This document shows, piece after piece, positions 1 to 12,600 of a stretch of 64,000 bases of DNA (the stretch's first letter is position 1; every line of letters starts with the position of its first letter). Under the pieces are notes generated by a model. The model did not search any database and was not told where the DNA came from. It saw nothing but the letters and a program-made list of their open reading frames with translations. The position numbers and the translations under genes are program-made. The DNA comes from Eublepharis macularius. Its lineage: Eukaryota; Chordata; Lepidosauria; Squamata; Eublepharidae. The stretch is from contig NC_072797.1 of assembly GCF_028583425.1 (NCBI RefSeq), positions 19,998,001 through 20,062,000 on the forward strand, read 5' to 3'.

Positions 1-2776
1 GCCCTTAATAAATGTTTTACATACTTTCTAATGACAATGAATGGAATTAATCATTTTACAGGTATAGTATTACAGCTCATGTTTACGGAAAAAAAATGAT
101 TTAGACATTTTTTTCCAATTTTATTTCATTACAATTAAACAAAAACGTTATACTGGAAAAAATTAGCATTTCCCCCCTGTTCTTCATTTCAGTCAAGACT
201 TGATTCTGATGGCATTTTTTACTCGCAAAAGTACTTTTTTCCTCTCCTCCAGCCTCGTACGACTGATCTTTTAGAAAAACGTTTTTGTAAAAAACAAAAA
301 ACTGCAGATTTGATATATTACCAGACAATATCTAATGCCTTTTAATCATCTGCATTGAGCTTTCACAAACTCCAGAGAGAAAACAGAATTGCTGATTTGT
401 ATAAAGTACTTTGCACCCAATCAACAGAATATTTACAATTACAAGAAGATCATCACATAACACAGCATGCTGAATCTCTCATTCAATAAAGAAATTGCCT
501 CACTATTCCTTAGTAATATTTATATGTATTATAGCTCTTTCGGTGATGGGATTGGCATTACTGTCGTGGGGAGGGGGGGAAGACTGCTTAATCCTGTTTC
601 TAACCTTTGTACCGTGACTCTCTTGCTAGTACTTTCCTCTTTGCAATGGAGGCATTTTGAATGAATCCTAGCACCGCTTGAACTAGAGGGGGCAGAAGCT
701 GGTCCCTTTGTACACATTTGATAATGGTATCTTGATGATAGGATTCCCCCCTCCCCTTTTATTTCTACCATTTCTAGAAGCACTTTATGTATCACATCTC
801 CTTTTTTTCCAAAAAAAAAAATCATAAACATTAATGTAATGATATACCTTTCTCCCTGCACATGTCTTTTTGGTGCAATATCTTTCTGTTGTGAATTTGG
901 CAGCTGCTGATACAAGAAAAGCAAACCAAGCTATAGCTCTGAGCCTGCAAGCACTAATTGTATTTGGTGGGAATGGGGTTTTTCCTTTACCACCCCAACC
1001 AAGACTTACTTCATATGCAGTTATCTAGCCACTTTTGTAACCTATGATATGTTGCATGCTTCAACAACAATGCTTGACTTGTAACTGTTACGTGATAGAT
1101 TAACAGGAAAAGAGCAGATTTGGTATATGTCATCCATGCAAAGGGCAACTGAATCAGGGCCAGGTGGATAAACTGAAAAGGTGATTTAATTCAGCTTTGA
1201 TCTTTTTTTCTTCTTCTCTCAGCCCATAAACTCAAGTTAACTAAAACCAACCAAAGGTATTTTCATAGGTAAGGCTTAACTGGCATTGTATGAATATACA
1301 ATCTATGTTGACCACAGAGTTGTCTTGAACCCTTTGTTTTCTCACCTTTAGTCTTGGCCTGCAACATGGGACCCACTTTTTTATTTTGAAAAAAAGTAGT
1401 CATCATAAAAGTCTATCCTTCTCCTTTGAAGTTGCATGCTCTGTTTTTCAAACTCACCCTTTCTGTATTCCTTAATCTCTTTGCTCTACTCCATTCTACA
1501 GTCTCTTTCTCTTTTTAAGTATTTAAGAAAAAAAGAGAAGTCAAGAACAGCAGCTGTTGGTGCAACTTGACTTTGTTATGACCCATTTCTGGGTCGCATC
1601 GCACCAGTGGAAAACCAACAGACTGGAAAATGCATTCAGTTTCTGTTCTACATTCTGCCCCCTACACCCAACATACAAACTTACAAATAGGAAGTCTTTT
1701 AAAAAGTTACAGTATTACCTCCTGCCTTTTAGGTTTCTACCGCGGTAGGCATCTCAGTATTTCGGTCAGCAGTGGTAATGGTAAATATGAGCATTACTGA
1801 AAGCGACTGTTTAGCAAGCTTCATGAAAGAGGCCATGGATTTCTGGCCATCATTTTTAACAGTCCACAATGTCAAAATGGAGAACAAATCCAGGGGCTAG
1901 GCAAAAGGACAGGGAGGGCCCTTTTTCCAGTGTTTTTTGGAAGTATGTATTGATTGTCTTCCATTTGTAATAGACACTGAAATCTGCACAGACAGTGAAA
2001 CCTGGCTATTCTGTTGGTCAGGATTCTGGTATCTAAAGTTAATAGGATGTATACATGTATTGTGTTTTGGATCAGAGGGTAGGTGCAACAGCAAATCTGA
2101 TTGGAGCCAATCAGACCTGCACTTACCACAGGGTTCAGCACATTTCTGCTATCCTTCCCATCGTACAGTGAGGTTTAATCGGAGGTCCTCATAAAAATTC
2201 AGCACTCCCCTCCTGCCTACCCATAATAAATTTTAAATTTCCCCCCACCTCTGCTTTTTATAGTGTTTCAGTGGCACTTTGATTCTGCCACATGAATCTG
2301 ACGCTGTTGTGTCAAGTTGTGTGGCCTATAACAACTCAGCTTTCCTTGGTTCGTTGGTACATGTATTTTTCCTCCCCTACCCAACCACATGTACTAAGAA
2401 ATAAAATCCATTAGTGCCTGCGACTTTGTATTAGCCCCAGTAGACGGAGAGGATCAGTGGGGAAGAGAATAAATCTCTCAAGCTAAAATTTGATCCCTTG
2501 ATATTATTTGACAGATTTTTTTTCACCTCTTTTGGGGAACTAACAGACCCCCCACAAGAGCTTATTGTAATAATTTTAAAAATTCAAATGTTTAAAATAT
2601 CTTCAAACTAACAGAAGATCCATTGAAAAGAGAGGTGGTATGCTGAAGAATTACTTGATTCCTTTTGGAATTTCTGTGGAAGGCCTGCAAAGATGGTACC
2701 AATCTTACATCCTGAGGGAAGGCAAGATGGGAAGTCCTCTAAAGGACTTCCTGTAGGTCACTGCCAATCTCACCAA
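1..2776. other. Gene-free stretch
   Basis: AT-rich DNA. I see no exon, RNA gene or recognisable transposon. The frames here are short, overlap on both strands and lack any domain-like composition. It could hold unrecognised old repeats or conserved non-coding elements. Confidence 0.5.
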
Positions 2777-2863
2777 CAGCGCAATCCTAAACAGAGTTAC
2801 TCCATCTGAACCCACTGATTTCAATGGACTTAAACTGGAGTACCTCTGCTTAGGATTGCTCTG
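2777..2863. repeat. Short palindromic MITE (CAGTGCAATCCTA-type)
   Basis: The left end reads cagcgcaatcctaaacag and the right end is its near-complement (ctgcttaggattgctctg), around a centre with complementary 'cccactgatttcaatgg' character. The same palindrome recurs at 5884, 6446, 6503, 7473, 36517 and 49905. It is non-coding. I could not read a reliable target duplication, so the superfamily is open. Confidence 0.65.
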
Positions 2864-3214
2864 CAAGGTAGGTGCTTAAAGGAAGGGCTCCCCTCATAGA
2901 TATTAAAAAGGACTTTTAAAAGGCTCCAGAGGTCAAAGGGCAATAACAAAATAATAAAGATGGCTTAGGTATTTATTGTACCACCTCCCAAACCCAGATT
3001 ATCCTAACACAAACTAAGAGGGACCAATTTTGCGATTGGGGGAGCCATTAAAAATGTAGCAAGATAGATCGCCACTCCACTGAACAAAGGGGTTCTTCCT
3101 CCAACAGAAGAGCTATTTAAGTTGCAGAAAAGCTCCCAGGAGGAAGGCTGGATCCATACTATGGACTTACTCAGTGTCTAAAATCCATGACAGTGCTCTC
3201 CTACAGCAAGCAGG

Positions 3215-3535
3215 ATTTGCTGAGGTCGGGTTGGCTGGTAATTGTGGGAGGGCTTTTTCTTTCACCACATCTGGACTGTGGAACTCCCTCCCTCAGGAGG
3301 CTGCTTATCAACATCTCTACAGGCCTTCTGGACTGAATTAAAACCTTTTCTGAAAGGCCTTTGAATTGGCTTGAAGAAGAGGGATGACATTTATTGTCAG
3401 GTACTTGTTTTTATTTTTATAAAATGTTTTGGGGGGTTATGGGTGTAGTGAAATGGTTGTATCTGTTACTAACTTTGTACATCACCTCAAGCATCTTCAG
3501 GTAGAAAGGCAGTTGAGAAATAATTTAAATGAGAG
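3215..3535 (+). mobile_element. LINE 3'-end fragment (L2/CR1-like)
   Basis: This stretch has the look of a reptilian LINE 3' end: 'tggaactccctccctcaggagg' character, then a T-rich run and a 'gtacatcacctcaag' tail region. It is called from remembered composition, not from an alignment. The 351 bp before it (2864-3214) hold nothing I recognise. Confidence 0.4.
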
Positions 3536-3835
3536 ACGAGAGACATGGGAGAAGCTATGCTTGTGTTGGGGGGGGGGGAAATCATACCTTTTCTAGCTTT
3601 CCTCCATTCTATTGTCTCAGAAAAGGTTACTCGTGTAATTCTATGTATGTAACTCCAGTCTAGGGCTGTTTGTTTAAATGGCTATAGACCTTTGTTTAGT
3701 ATGGCATTGTACATCCCATTGTTGCATGGGCCAGTAGATGCTCTCAAACAACTTTCAGTCTTCATACACTGCTTGTGATTCCTGCCTGCACCCAGGTTTG
3801 ACTACCATGCTTTCTTGGTGGTGGTCCACATTTAC

Positions 3836-4053
3836 TAGGGTTGCTAGCCTCCAGGTGGCGGCTGGAGATCTCCTGGAATTACAATTGATCTCCAGCTGAC
3901 AGAGGTCAGTTCTCCTGAAGAAAATGGCTGCTTTGGAGAGTGGACTGTATGTCATTATACCCTGCTGAGGTCCCTCACCTCCCAAACCCCACCCTTCCCA
4001 GGCTCCACCCCCAAAACCTCCAGGAATTTCCCTACTTGGAGCTGGCAACCCTA
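3836..4053 (+). mobile_element. Non-autonomous hAT element (TAGGGTTGC tips)
   Basis: A 218-bp element begins tagggttgctag and ends gctggcaacccta, so the tips are inverted repeats. It is flanked by the perfect 8-bp duplication acatttac (3828-3835 and 4054-4061). An 8-bp duplication with TAGGG/CAGGG-like tips fits hAT. No coding capacity. The sister copy at 52605-52833 shares the 'ggagatctcc' and 'aaaatggctgctttgg' segments. Confidence 0.85.
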
Positions 4054-4236
4054 ACATTTACACATGCATTAGCAAAAAACTCCAAATGGGGTGGGCATTA
4101 GCCAGAGTAAAATCTGTGGAAATGTAAATAGGGGGAGCAGGTGCTTCAAGGACAAGCTCTTGAAAACAGAGCCTGAGAGAGATTTTTACCCCTCTTATAA
4201 ATAAACATTGAAATACCTTGTTCTCTCCCAGACTGT

Positions 4237-4470
4237 GGGCCAAACTACAAGTGACGAAAGACACAGGTTGGACACTTGTCAGCTTCCCTCAAGTTTTGAT
4301 GGGAAATGTAGGCAGCTTGGTGGAATGTTGGACAAGAGACAGTTGAGAAGTCCATTGGGCAGCCGTTGGAGAGCCAAGCTGCAAGACCAGGACACCTACA
4401 TTTCCCATCAAAACTTGAGGGAAGCTGACAAGTGTCCAACTAGTGTCAGGCGTCACTTGTAGCTTGGCCC
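4237..4470. mobile_element. Harbinger-like MITE, copy 1
   Basis: A 234-bp palindromic element starts gggccaaactacaag and ends cttgtagcttggccc, flanked by the 3-bp duplication tgt (4234-4236, 4471-4473). The inverted arms are about 77 bp, including a shared 'cccatcaaaacttgaggg' block. A 3-bp duplication and GAG/GGG tips suggest PIF/Harbinger. In this copy the sub-terminal arms differ (gacgaaagacacagg on the left, the complement of gacgcctgacactag on the right). Confidence 0.8.
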
Positions 4471-4474
4471 TGTG

Positions 4475-5269
4475 ATGCCCATGTTCACAGACCCTCCGAT
4501 TAAAAAAGGGAATCTTAAATTGCCAGAGAGAGCTCTCAGTCATGAGTGAGCCAGGCCTGAGGAACAGAACTACCACTGAAAGACCAACTGACTAGAAGAC
4601 TCCCTCAGAATTTTTTTCCTGATGTAAAATTAGATGGGAGACAGAACATCAGATCGGGTCTGAGACTGAAGGATAAGGACTGAAGGATAAGCTGGCTGGA
4701 TGAGGAGATGAGACTTTGAGTGGCCGATCAACCTCACTTTAATATGTCCCTCCTCTTGCAGCATCAGAATGCGATAACCTGGCTTGTTCACTTCCGGTGC
4801 CACAGAACAGAACCCCAAAGATCTCGGTGCAGGGCTAACCTTTCTGAAGCATGAAACCTGTATGGGGGGGGGGGCAATGATTTGACAGAAGAGAATTATC
4901 ACGGGCATTTCTGCTCCTGTGGAGACAGCTCGCCTGTCTCCGTGGCAACAGAGATGAAGTTCCCGCTGCCATGATTTCCCCTGGTGTTTGCTATTGTGCA
5001 CCTGTGGAATGTGCCTTTTTGGACCTTTGTGCCTTTGGCATCCCGCTTCACAACTGTCTGTTTCTGATCCTCTTCCCCTTATAAACAATTAGCTGTTACG
5101 ATAGGCAAATTATACAGCTAAAAAATAACTCAGCACATCTAAACATACCCGGCATTGGTAAAAATGGGGAAAAAATAAGGGATTGAACACCTCAGTAGAA
5201 GATAAATCCATCAATGCCTATCAGCCATAAGGAATAAGGGGAACACCTGCTTCCATAAGTAGTAAACCT
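4475..5269. other. Gene-free stretch
   Basis: Nothing recognisable. A 152-codon frame on the minus strand at 4630-5088 has no domain, no exon-like context and no repeat match that I can name. Confidence 0.4.
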
Positions 5270-5527
5270 CTGAATAATAACAGCAACAACAACATTTGAT
5301 TTATATACCTCTCTTCAGGACAACTTAATGCCACACTCAGTGTTTTACAAAGCGTGTTATTATCCTCATGGGAATCACCCCGTGAGGTGAGTGGAGCCGA
5401 GAGAACTCCAAACAGCTGTGACTGACCCGAGGTCACCCAGCTGCCTTCAAACGGAGGAGTGGAGAATCAAACCCAGTTCTCCAGATTAGAGCCCTGTTCT
5501 TAACCACTGTACCAAACTGGCTCTAAG
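5270..5527 (-). mobile_element. tRNA-derived SINE
   Basis: Read on the minus strand it begins gagccagtttggtacagtgg, the A-box-like head, continues through a 'gggtttgattctcc' B-box region and 'ctgggtgacctcgggtcagt', and ends in a tail with CAA/GTT repeats. The same SINE lies at 20457-20688 (+) and 45463-45728 (-). No clear target duplication. Confidence 0.7.
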
Positions 5528-5555
5528 AGGCAACATCAAGGGGAGGCATTGGCCT

Positions 5556-5668
5556 CTGTGCTGCTGGTTGTTGGCCATGCAGAGCAACTAGTTGGTCAGT
5601 AAATGAATCGAGATGGTGGGCTACATGGATTACTATTCGGATCCAGCAGGCCCTCCCCTGTGTTCTTT
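5556..5668 (+). mobile_element. CR1 LINE 3' tail fragment
   Basis: Contains the reptile CR1 tail signature: 'ggttgttggccatgcagagc', then 'gatccagcaggccc' and 'tgtgttcttta'. It resembles the tails at 15365-15665 and 41300-41490. Heavily truncated at the 5' side. Confidence 0.5.
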
Positions 5669-5883
5669 ATGAATGGATATTTTTTAGACCAAGCCACGTG
5701 AATTCATTGGTTTGGTTCCCTGAGCCAGCTCATCCAAATAATTTTTCTCAGACCTCATGAGATGATTAAAGACAGCCATCTTTCAGGTTTTCCTCAGCCA
5801 GTTTAAAAGTTTGCCTGCTTCTGGATGTCACCTATAACAGCAGAAATATATGGTTGTAATTTGAGTTCTCCCTCTGTACCTAA

Positions 5884-5945
5884 CAGTGCAATCCTATGCA
5901 CACTTACTCCCGTCTAAACCCATTGAAATCGTAGGATTGCACAGT
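5884..5945. repeat. Short palindromic MITE, deleted copy
   Basis: cagtgcaatcctatgcac at the left and gtaggattgcacag at the right. It belongs to the 2777-2863 family but part of the right arm is missing. Confidence 0.55.
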
Positions 5946-6445
5946 AAAGTACCTTTTACTGAGGTCAATTAAGAAATTACGAGTGTCTAGATGTGCTGGG
6001 CACACTCAGATAGTTTACTGTGTTCTGTTTATGTGGCACAGGCTACAATCCAAAAGACCTTTCCTTAGAGCAAGGCGAATGAATACCATTGGACTTACTT
6101 CTGCAGGAAACGGAATAAATCTCACTTCTCAGTCGCATCTTGGATGTCTTTTTTTTTAGGTTGATATCCTTAACAAACCAGTAGAGGATGCTGCTGCCCA
6201 AACTAGCCCCATCCACACCTGCCCTCCACCCACACCCACGCTGTACACCAGTGTAAATGAGTAGACCTGTCTCTGTTTTGTGTGCTTGGCCTTGGTGTTG
6301 TTTAGAGCATGACTGCAGAAATTCCATCTCCAACATGTTCTCTTGGGTAGCATCCAAGTTGTAGAACTGTTGAGTCTGCATTTAGCCTGTGGAAAAGATA
6401 AGCAAGATTTCTTTACCTATCCATTTTGGTAGAGACTGTGAGTGA

Positions 6446-6626
6446 CAGTGCCGTCCTAAGGAGAGTTACATCCTTCTAAACTCATTGATTTCCGTAGATT
6501 TATAGTGCAATCCTAAGAAGAGTTACTCCAGTCTAAACCCATTCATTTTAATGGGCTTAGACTGCAGTAACTCTTCTTAGGATTGCACTGCTAACATGAT
6601 ATAACTCTGCTTAGGATCGAACTGTT
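6446..6626. repeat. Palindromic MITE interrupted by a younger copy of itself
   Basis: The outer copy has the degraded left tip cagtgccgtcctaagg and right tip cttaggatcgaactg. Its centre is split by a much better-preserved copy (about 6503-6590) with arms agtgcaatcctaagaagag and its complement. The two copies differ in decay, so the inner one is later. Confidence 0.6.
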
Positions 6627-6629
6627 AAA

Positions 6630-7930
6630 TCGGAAGCCTGCCCATCATTGTGTCACTTTAGTTTCCTGTTAAGTAAAATGAAAATAAATAGAAAGATGTC
6701 AGGGTGCATACAATGGCCAAATGCAGTTGTAAAAGGAGACGTTTTAAAAAAATCATTATTTGCTTTTAAGAACTTCCTGGGGAGGGGCGGGGGCGGCTGC
6801 TGCACTAAAAATATACAACTGTACATGATGGGAATGTTTGGGAGAAATGGGGTTGTGTTTGAAAAAGTCTCTTGTTGTGTATCTCAACCTAATAAGTAGT
6901 GGAGAGCAGAATCTCTGTGATTTCAGTTCTTGCAGAGGAAGGAGACCCTTCCATTTCTCGTACAAGAGAATTTAAACAACTCTTAAAAGCACAGGAATCC
7001 ATCCTCGGTTTAATTTGGAAATCCTGTATATCTAGCCATACCCTGTATCTCTCCAAACTATACTTCACCACACAGTGACCGAACCGTCTCAGAAGCAGTC
7101 TTCATTTGTGTTCCTTTGATTTTTTTTTTTAAGATCAAGAACAGTATTTACTGGTGACCCATAATTCATGCCCACCCTTTTCTGGATTCTGGGCAGCTCA
7201 GGTTCCTCCTCCTTGCTGCTTCTCACCTGGTAGCCTGTGTTCAGGGGCCTCTGTGGTGGTGATACGGAGACCTCTGGGATGCCTTTGATTTCTGGCACCT
7301 GCCAGGTGTCCCCCATGTTGTGCGTTTCCACCCCTATTCAATGATAGCATTTGCAGGGTGAATAAAAATCCATTTAAAAATCATTTTTTTCTTTATAATT
7401 TCAATTATTCCATTTTAAAAAATGTTTAGAAGCTAATCTGAACTTAATACAAACATGTAAAATTGCCAGACACAGCCCAATCTTACGCACAGTTGCTCAG
7501 AAGTAAGTCCCACTGTGGTCAGGTAACTGTGCGTAGAATTGCACCATCAGTCTCTTCAATCTGAATTGTTACCCACTGTCTAAAAACACTTTAATGGAAG
7601 ATTGCTTTCCTATGTAAAAGAGAACTCGGTGGGACAAATATCTGAAGCCAAGAATGATAAATGCTGCTTTTATTCAAGGGTCTCATTTATTAATGTAGGC
7701 GTCTGACTGGGCCCATGGTCTGGTAAGTCATCAAAGGGACAGGAGATGTCTTCCTGTACCTCTCTAGGACCATCCACTGAGCTCTAAGCACCTGCTCTCT
7801 GGATGGGCGTTCCCTTCACAAATTAGACTGAGCCACAGGGACATCTACTTTCCACTATATGCAGAGGGTGGGAGGGGGACTCTTTTCCCAGAGTGTCTGC
7901 AAGAAGTTCTGAACAGTTACAAACTCACTC
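6630..7930. other. Gene-free stretch with one small MITE
   Basis: A degraded palindromic MITE lies at about 7473-7552 (cagcccaatcttacgcacag ... ctgtgcgtagaattgcac). I see nothing else I can name. Confidence 0.4.
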
Positions 7931-8035
7931 TATATACAGTTGGAAGTACACCTTTATTCAAAGGGATGTCCACATAGTAAGTTTTACAGGGTATAAGCTT
8001 TTGAGAGTCAACGCTCCCTTCATCAGATCCAAGTA
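7930..8035 (-). repeat. Fragment of a dispersed fold-back repeat
   Basis: Contains 'cctttattcaaagg', 'agcttttgagagtcaacg' and 'cccttcatcagatc', the arm sequence that recurs at 26193-26358, 36490-36728, 37080-37160, 54977-55060 and 60870-61505. Confidence 0.5.
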
Positions 8036-8084
8036 TGAATGGAGATCCTCGAGTCTTTATTTCGCAGCCAGAAGGTGGAAAGTT

Positions 8085-8463
8085 GGGTTGTCAGGTCTCC
8101 TTACCCTCCTGGTGGAAGGGGGGGACAGCACTTACCTCCAGTTTCTTCTCGTGCACATGTGCTCATGGTGCAATGATGTCACTTCCAGGAGTGATGTCAT
8201 CACACAGGCCCTGGGAGTGCTACTGGGCTTTGCACCGGGGCAATTTGGGCCCCCAAAGAGGCCCAGTTGGCCCGTCCAGGAGCACTTCTGGGGCCTGCGC
8301 AATGTCATCTCTCCTAGGAGTGATGTCGTCATGCTGCTCCAGGAGCGTGCCCTGGGAAGCCCATTCCTGTACCTTTTCCGCTCACTGGCCAAGTGAGTGA
8401 TGGCAGGGGTTGGAGGCTAGGAGCAGGGGATCCCCTGCCCCCATCAGAGGCTCGGCAATCCTA
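8085..8463. repeat. GC-rich dispersed element (hAT-like, tentative)
   Basis: Starts near gggttgtcaggtctcc and ends near cggcaatccta, with internal 'gatgtcacttccaggagtg' blocks. A related element fills 21180-21612. I could not read a target duplication. The overlapping frames of 121-167 codons here (7893-8400) run through repeat DNA. Confidence 0.45.
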
Positions 8464-8823
8464 GTGAGAAGGGTTTTGCAAGGGAGGGTGTCAGGACGGA
8501 GGATACAAAGGTGCAATGGCACAATGCAGCTTGGTTAGGGCAGAAATTCACATCTGTAATGAGATAAGAATGGGCTTGAATTTTGCTGTTCTACTGCAGG
8601 CCACCACAGCTACCCACCTGAAACTATCCTATGTAGAGGATTACAACATTCACTTTCAATAATTGATGCCATACAGTAGTTTTGCACAAGCACAGCAAGA
8701 CAAACAGGAATCTGTTTTTTGTCATGCAGATTTAAAATTTTGCAACACCAAAAGGCTGGTGGACTGTATGACCAAAAGTTTGGGAAATATTGCCCTAGAA
8801 GGCATAAAGGCTGTATTCAGTTG
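8464..8823. other. Gene-free stretch
   Basis: No exon, RNA gene or repeat recognised. Confidence 0.4.
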
Positions 8824-8831
8824 CAAATCAG

Positions 8832-9162
8832 CAGAGCTTTTTTTCAGCAGGAACACGGTGGAACGGAGTTCTGGCACCTCTTGAAAATGGTCACATGGCC
8901 GGTGGCCCCGCCCCCTGATCTCCAGACAGAGAGGAGTTTAGATTGCCCTCCGCACCGCTGGAGCAGCGCAGAGGGCAATCTAAACTCCTCTCTGTCTGGA
9001 GATCAGGGGGCGGGGCCACCAGCCATGTGACCATTTTCCCCAAGGGCAGTTTACACTTTAAAAAACTCCCCCCTTGTTCCAGCTGACCCAAAGTGACGTC
9101 ATTGTGTGGTCCTGAGTTCCACCACTGGGTTCCATCACTTCCTTTCCCAGAAAAATGCCCTG
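8832..9162. mobile_element. Non-autonomous hAT element (CAGGGCTTTTTT tips), copy A
   Basis: Starts cagagctttttttcagc and ends cagaaaaatgccctg. The 8-bp duplication is caaatcag (8824-8831) / caaaccag (9163-9170), matching 7 of 8. The middle is a large inverted repeat ('ggccccgccccctgatctcc' and its complement). Copies B-E of the family are at 14963, 17682, 23349 and 57007. No protein is encoded. Confidence 0.85.
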
Positions 9163-9170
9163 CAAACCAG

Positions 9171-9989
9171 TATATATTTTAATCATGTTTAGTACATATA
9201 CTTGTTAAGGAAATACATAAATTCCAAAAAGGGAAACTTGACTTAAATCAGTGACTTATATTGCCTTGGTTTTAATAAATCCATCCTGCCAGAAAGAGGA
9301 GATTCAGTCCCACTATTGTTTTAGCCAGTGAGGCTGTGTGCCTCTGTCAAGTGCAGGTTTGTTGTTGTTGTTTTTTCTTTTTTGGCTCCGAGCCCAATCC
9401 TGTTTTTGAGAATTCCCAAAGAGATAGTTATCCTCCACATCTGCTAGGACTTAGCCAGGGTCTGGACTAAACTACTACATCACTTGGTCTTCTTGGGAGG
9501 AGGTGAGAGGTGCTTCCTAGTGGAAAAAGTGAACCAAACTAAGTAACTGCATCAACCAACATGTTCCTCATCTAGCTCAGAAAGCCTGCACCACCTAATC
9601 CAAGCAATGAAATGAAGACCCAGAAAGTCTCAGCAGAATAAAATTAGCAGGGGGGAGATCTAGAAGAAGATAGAACAAAAATCACAAATAAGCAAGTTCT
9701 CCATTGTCCGTACTTGTAGTATATAGTGGTCTAAGCATGAGGGCACAGCAAAATAGTGTACCGTTGCTCAGAAAGAGAGCATCTTGCCTAGATTTAAAGG
9801 CTTTCATAATCTCTGAAGTTCCCTTCTATGGAAGGCTACGGAAAGAGCATTGATTTTACCGTATTTGGTGAACATGGGAAGGGAAGAAGAGGTGGCCTTG
9901 CTTGTGGCTCTAGAATGGATTGCCCAGCAAGTACTATGAGGTAAGGAAAGATCCTCCAAGGTGTGGAACACTTTCAATAAATGAGGTGA
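9171..9989. other. Gene-free stretch
   Basis: No recognisable feature apart from a short GTT microsatellite near 9360. Confidence 0.4.
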
Positions 9990-10226
9990 TAGTACCAGTA
10001 TGGTGTAGAATATTGGGATAGGATCTGCGAGTCCTAGGTTCGAATCCCTACTCTGCCATGAGAGCTCGCTGGGTGACCTTGGGCCAGTCACTCGCTTACT
10101 CTATAAGTAACCTACCTCTCCATTGTTGTTGAGAAGATAAAATAATGGGAAGAACCCTGCAAACGGTGCAGTGAGCTCCTCTGAGAAAGGGCGAGATTAA
10201 AAAAATGTACTAAATAAATAATGCCT
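9990..10226 (+). mobile_element. tRNA-derived SINE (second type)
   Basis: The head resembles 'ccagtatggtgtag', followed by a B-box-like 'ggttcgaatccc', then 'ctgggtgaccttgggccagt' and an A-rich end (taaaaaaatgtactaaataa). It is the same type as the SINE at 46360-46827. A complete match to a functional tRNA is not seen. Confidence 0.6.
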
Positions 10227-12590
10227 TGTAGTCTCCATAATATATGCTGTGAACCAACTAACTGAGGAGGTTCTAGGAGCCTTCATGACAGTTCCTTTAG
10301 CTCCATAAATAAGGAAGATGACCGCCGGGATGGCTGGATGCTACGGTGATAACTTTAAGGGTTTTTCTGCCATCAAGGCAGTCCCCGAGTTTTCCTTCTA
10401 GGATGCCGTAGGACAGAAAATCCTTTTCTTATAATAGAACCATGTTTTCATTTTGGGATAAAGGACATTTCAGCTTGTTTCACCTTCATGTTTCAGCTTG
10501 ACCCTGAATCGCAAGAGGTAAAAGGCTAGTTCAGCCAATGAGACAACCAACTCAGACAATCTCTAGGGCTAAATTAAGAGAAGCAAGAGAAAACTGTCCC
10601 AGTAGAGACAAGACAGGATCCTAATTTGAAGGGTGCTTTGGATTTAGTTCAGCTTCCAAATAAGGAACCAATGAAAGACAAGTGAAGCTCCTAATGTGTC
10701 CATCCTGATGAAATATTTGACAAGTAGGATGGAGCTTAACACTGCCACTTGCCTGCAGAGTTAATTGGGGTCAAGGCTCAGCTTGGCTTTCAAATTGCCC
10801 CAAGCCCAGCAGCGAATTTCCTGTTCCCAGACCCAATCTCAAGAAACTGAGTAGTGGGGGAGGGAATGGCTTCTGTAGTGACACTCTATGAATTTTCCCT
10901 AGTCTCTTTGGCCTTTGGCATAGACATTAGGGGAAACTCCTAGAGCATCACCCAGAAGTGACATCATATCCTCCCCAAATTCCACCCTTCCCAGGCACCA
11001 CCCCTTAAATCTCCCAGCCTTTGCCTAACCAATGTTGGAAAACCTAAGCTCAGATGCAGGCTATCCTGGGAGTAATTCCAATCCTGTGAACATCATTCAA
11101 ACCATGATCAGGCATAATTTAATGGTACGATTGAGATTTTTAAGTCCCATTGATTTCACCAACAAAAACATCAGAAGAGATGTGTGCAAGGGAAGAAATT
11201 CACTCAAGATCTCCTTTTCTCTAGGAGAACAAATCAGGATATTTTATATTATGATGCCGTTTTTGGTTGTTGTTGTTGTTTTAAGAATCTAAACTTGAGC
11301 TTAATCAACCTTAACTGTCCTAACATTTGGCCACTGATTTTTTCCTTTGTTTTGCTTTAAGTATACAAGTTCTGCATACATCCAGTGAAATGTATTCCTT
11401 TTTCATTTCTGTACTTTTGCAATCATAAAAGGAAATGTGAGCAATTTTGTATCTCTGCTAAAATGCTGCTGTGTTCTCCATTTTTGAAACTTATCTTTCA
11501 GTTGATCTTGCAGTCTGAAAAGGGACAACTTCCAAAAGGGGAAAGGTTTCAAACATTCCAGATAAAATTTGCTGTGTTTCGTAATAGTTTGTAAAACTGC
11601 TTCTGGAAGCACTCTAAAACAATTCTTTTGCTTTAAAAAAAATCCCAACCGTTCGAAGATTATCTTAGACACTATAGTAATTTTCATGATCCCAATTGCT
11701 TTCAAAAATATGTTTGTATTTAATTTGTAGAAGAGGGAAAGCTGCTTTTGATTAACAACATAATCATTTTCCACTTATTTTCTTAAGAGACATGAAGGAA
11801 ATTATTGGCTTTTGTTTTCCTGATAGCAAAAGATCAATGTGAGGAAATGAAGTTATTGTAATGAAATATTCAACTTGTTAAATATTTAATAAACAAACAA
11901 TTAATGGAAGCTGATACCTTTCGTACTTCGAATATGTGGTTTTCTCTCCTTGGAAGTTTACCTTTGGTGTCTAAATGCTTCTAAAATGTATTGTATATTA
12001 CTATTTCAAATTTTTTTAAAATCGGCATGAGAATGAAATTGGGCAACTGAGCGAAGAGGGAAATCAATCAAAACAAAAGCCCAATCTCAATTTACAGCAA
12101 TGTAATCAAACATATAATATGGCCGATTGTTTTCAGAAAGGAAGAAATACACGATTATAACAGAGATGTGAAAAAAAATCACTAAACACAATTCATACAT
12201 AATCATTACAACAAAAAGTCAGGCTTGCAACAAATGCTTGGAGCATGACTTTTTCTGCCCAAACAAGCTTTAGAGTCCCTGCACCTTGAGATCCTCTACA
12301 GACGTCAGTGTTCCACAGTGCCCAATGTCATATTTCAATTCCCACCTTTTAAAAAGCTAAACATCCAATATGCAGAAGAGTACCGAATAGCTGAGATGCT
12401 TGCACACTAATGCACCTTCATCCATCCGGAGGCCTAAAGCTACAAGTGTGTTTGGGGAGGGATCCATCTTCTGATGGAGGAAACAGTAAGTGGGGTGAAC
12501 AGCTAATGCTCCCATTCTTCAGTGTGACACATGGGGGACCCTAGTGGCTGATTTTTGCAGTTCATTTTACATCTGGAAAAATGATGCACA
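10227..12590. other. Gene-free stretch
   Basis: AT-rich in 11000-12200. I see no exon or named repeat. One of the longer stretches of apparently unique DNA, so it is a candidate place to look for conserved non-coding elements. Confidence 0.4.
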
Positions 12591-12600
12591 GTTTGGACCT

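Noticed and set aside
4232-4475. 5-bp target duplications (ctgtg, ctgag) for the MITE family
   Set aside because: A 5-bp reading works for some copies only. Moving the boundary by one or two bases gives a perfect 3-bp duplication in all seven copies.
4630-5088. 152-codon minus-strand frame
   Set aside because: No recognisable motif and no supporting context.
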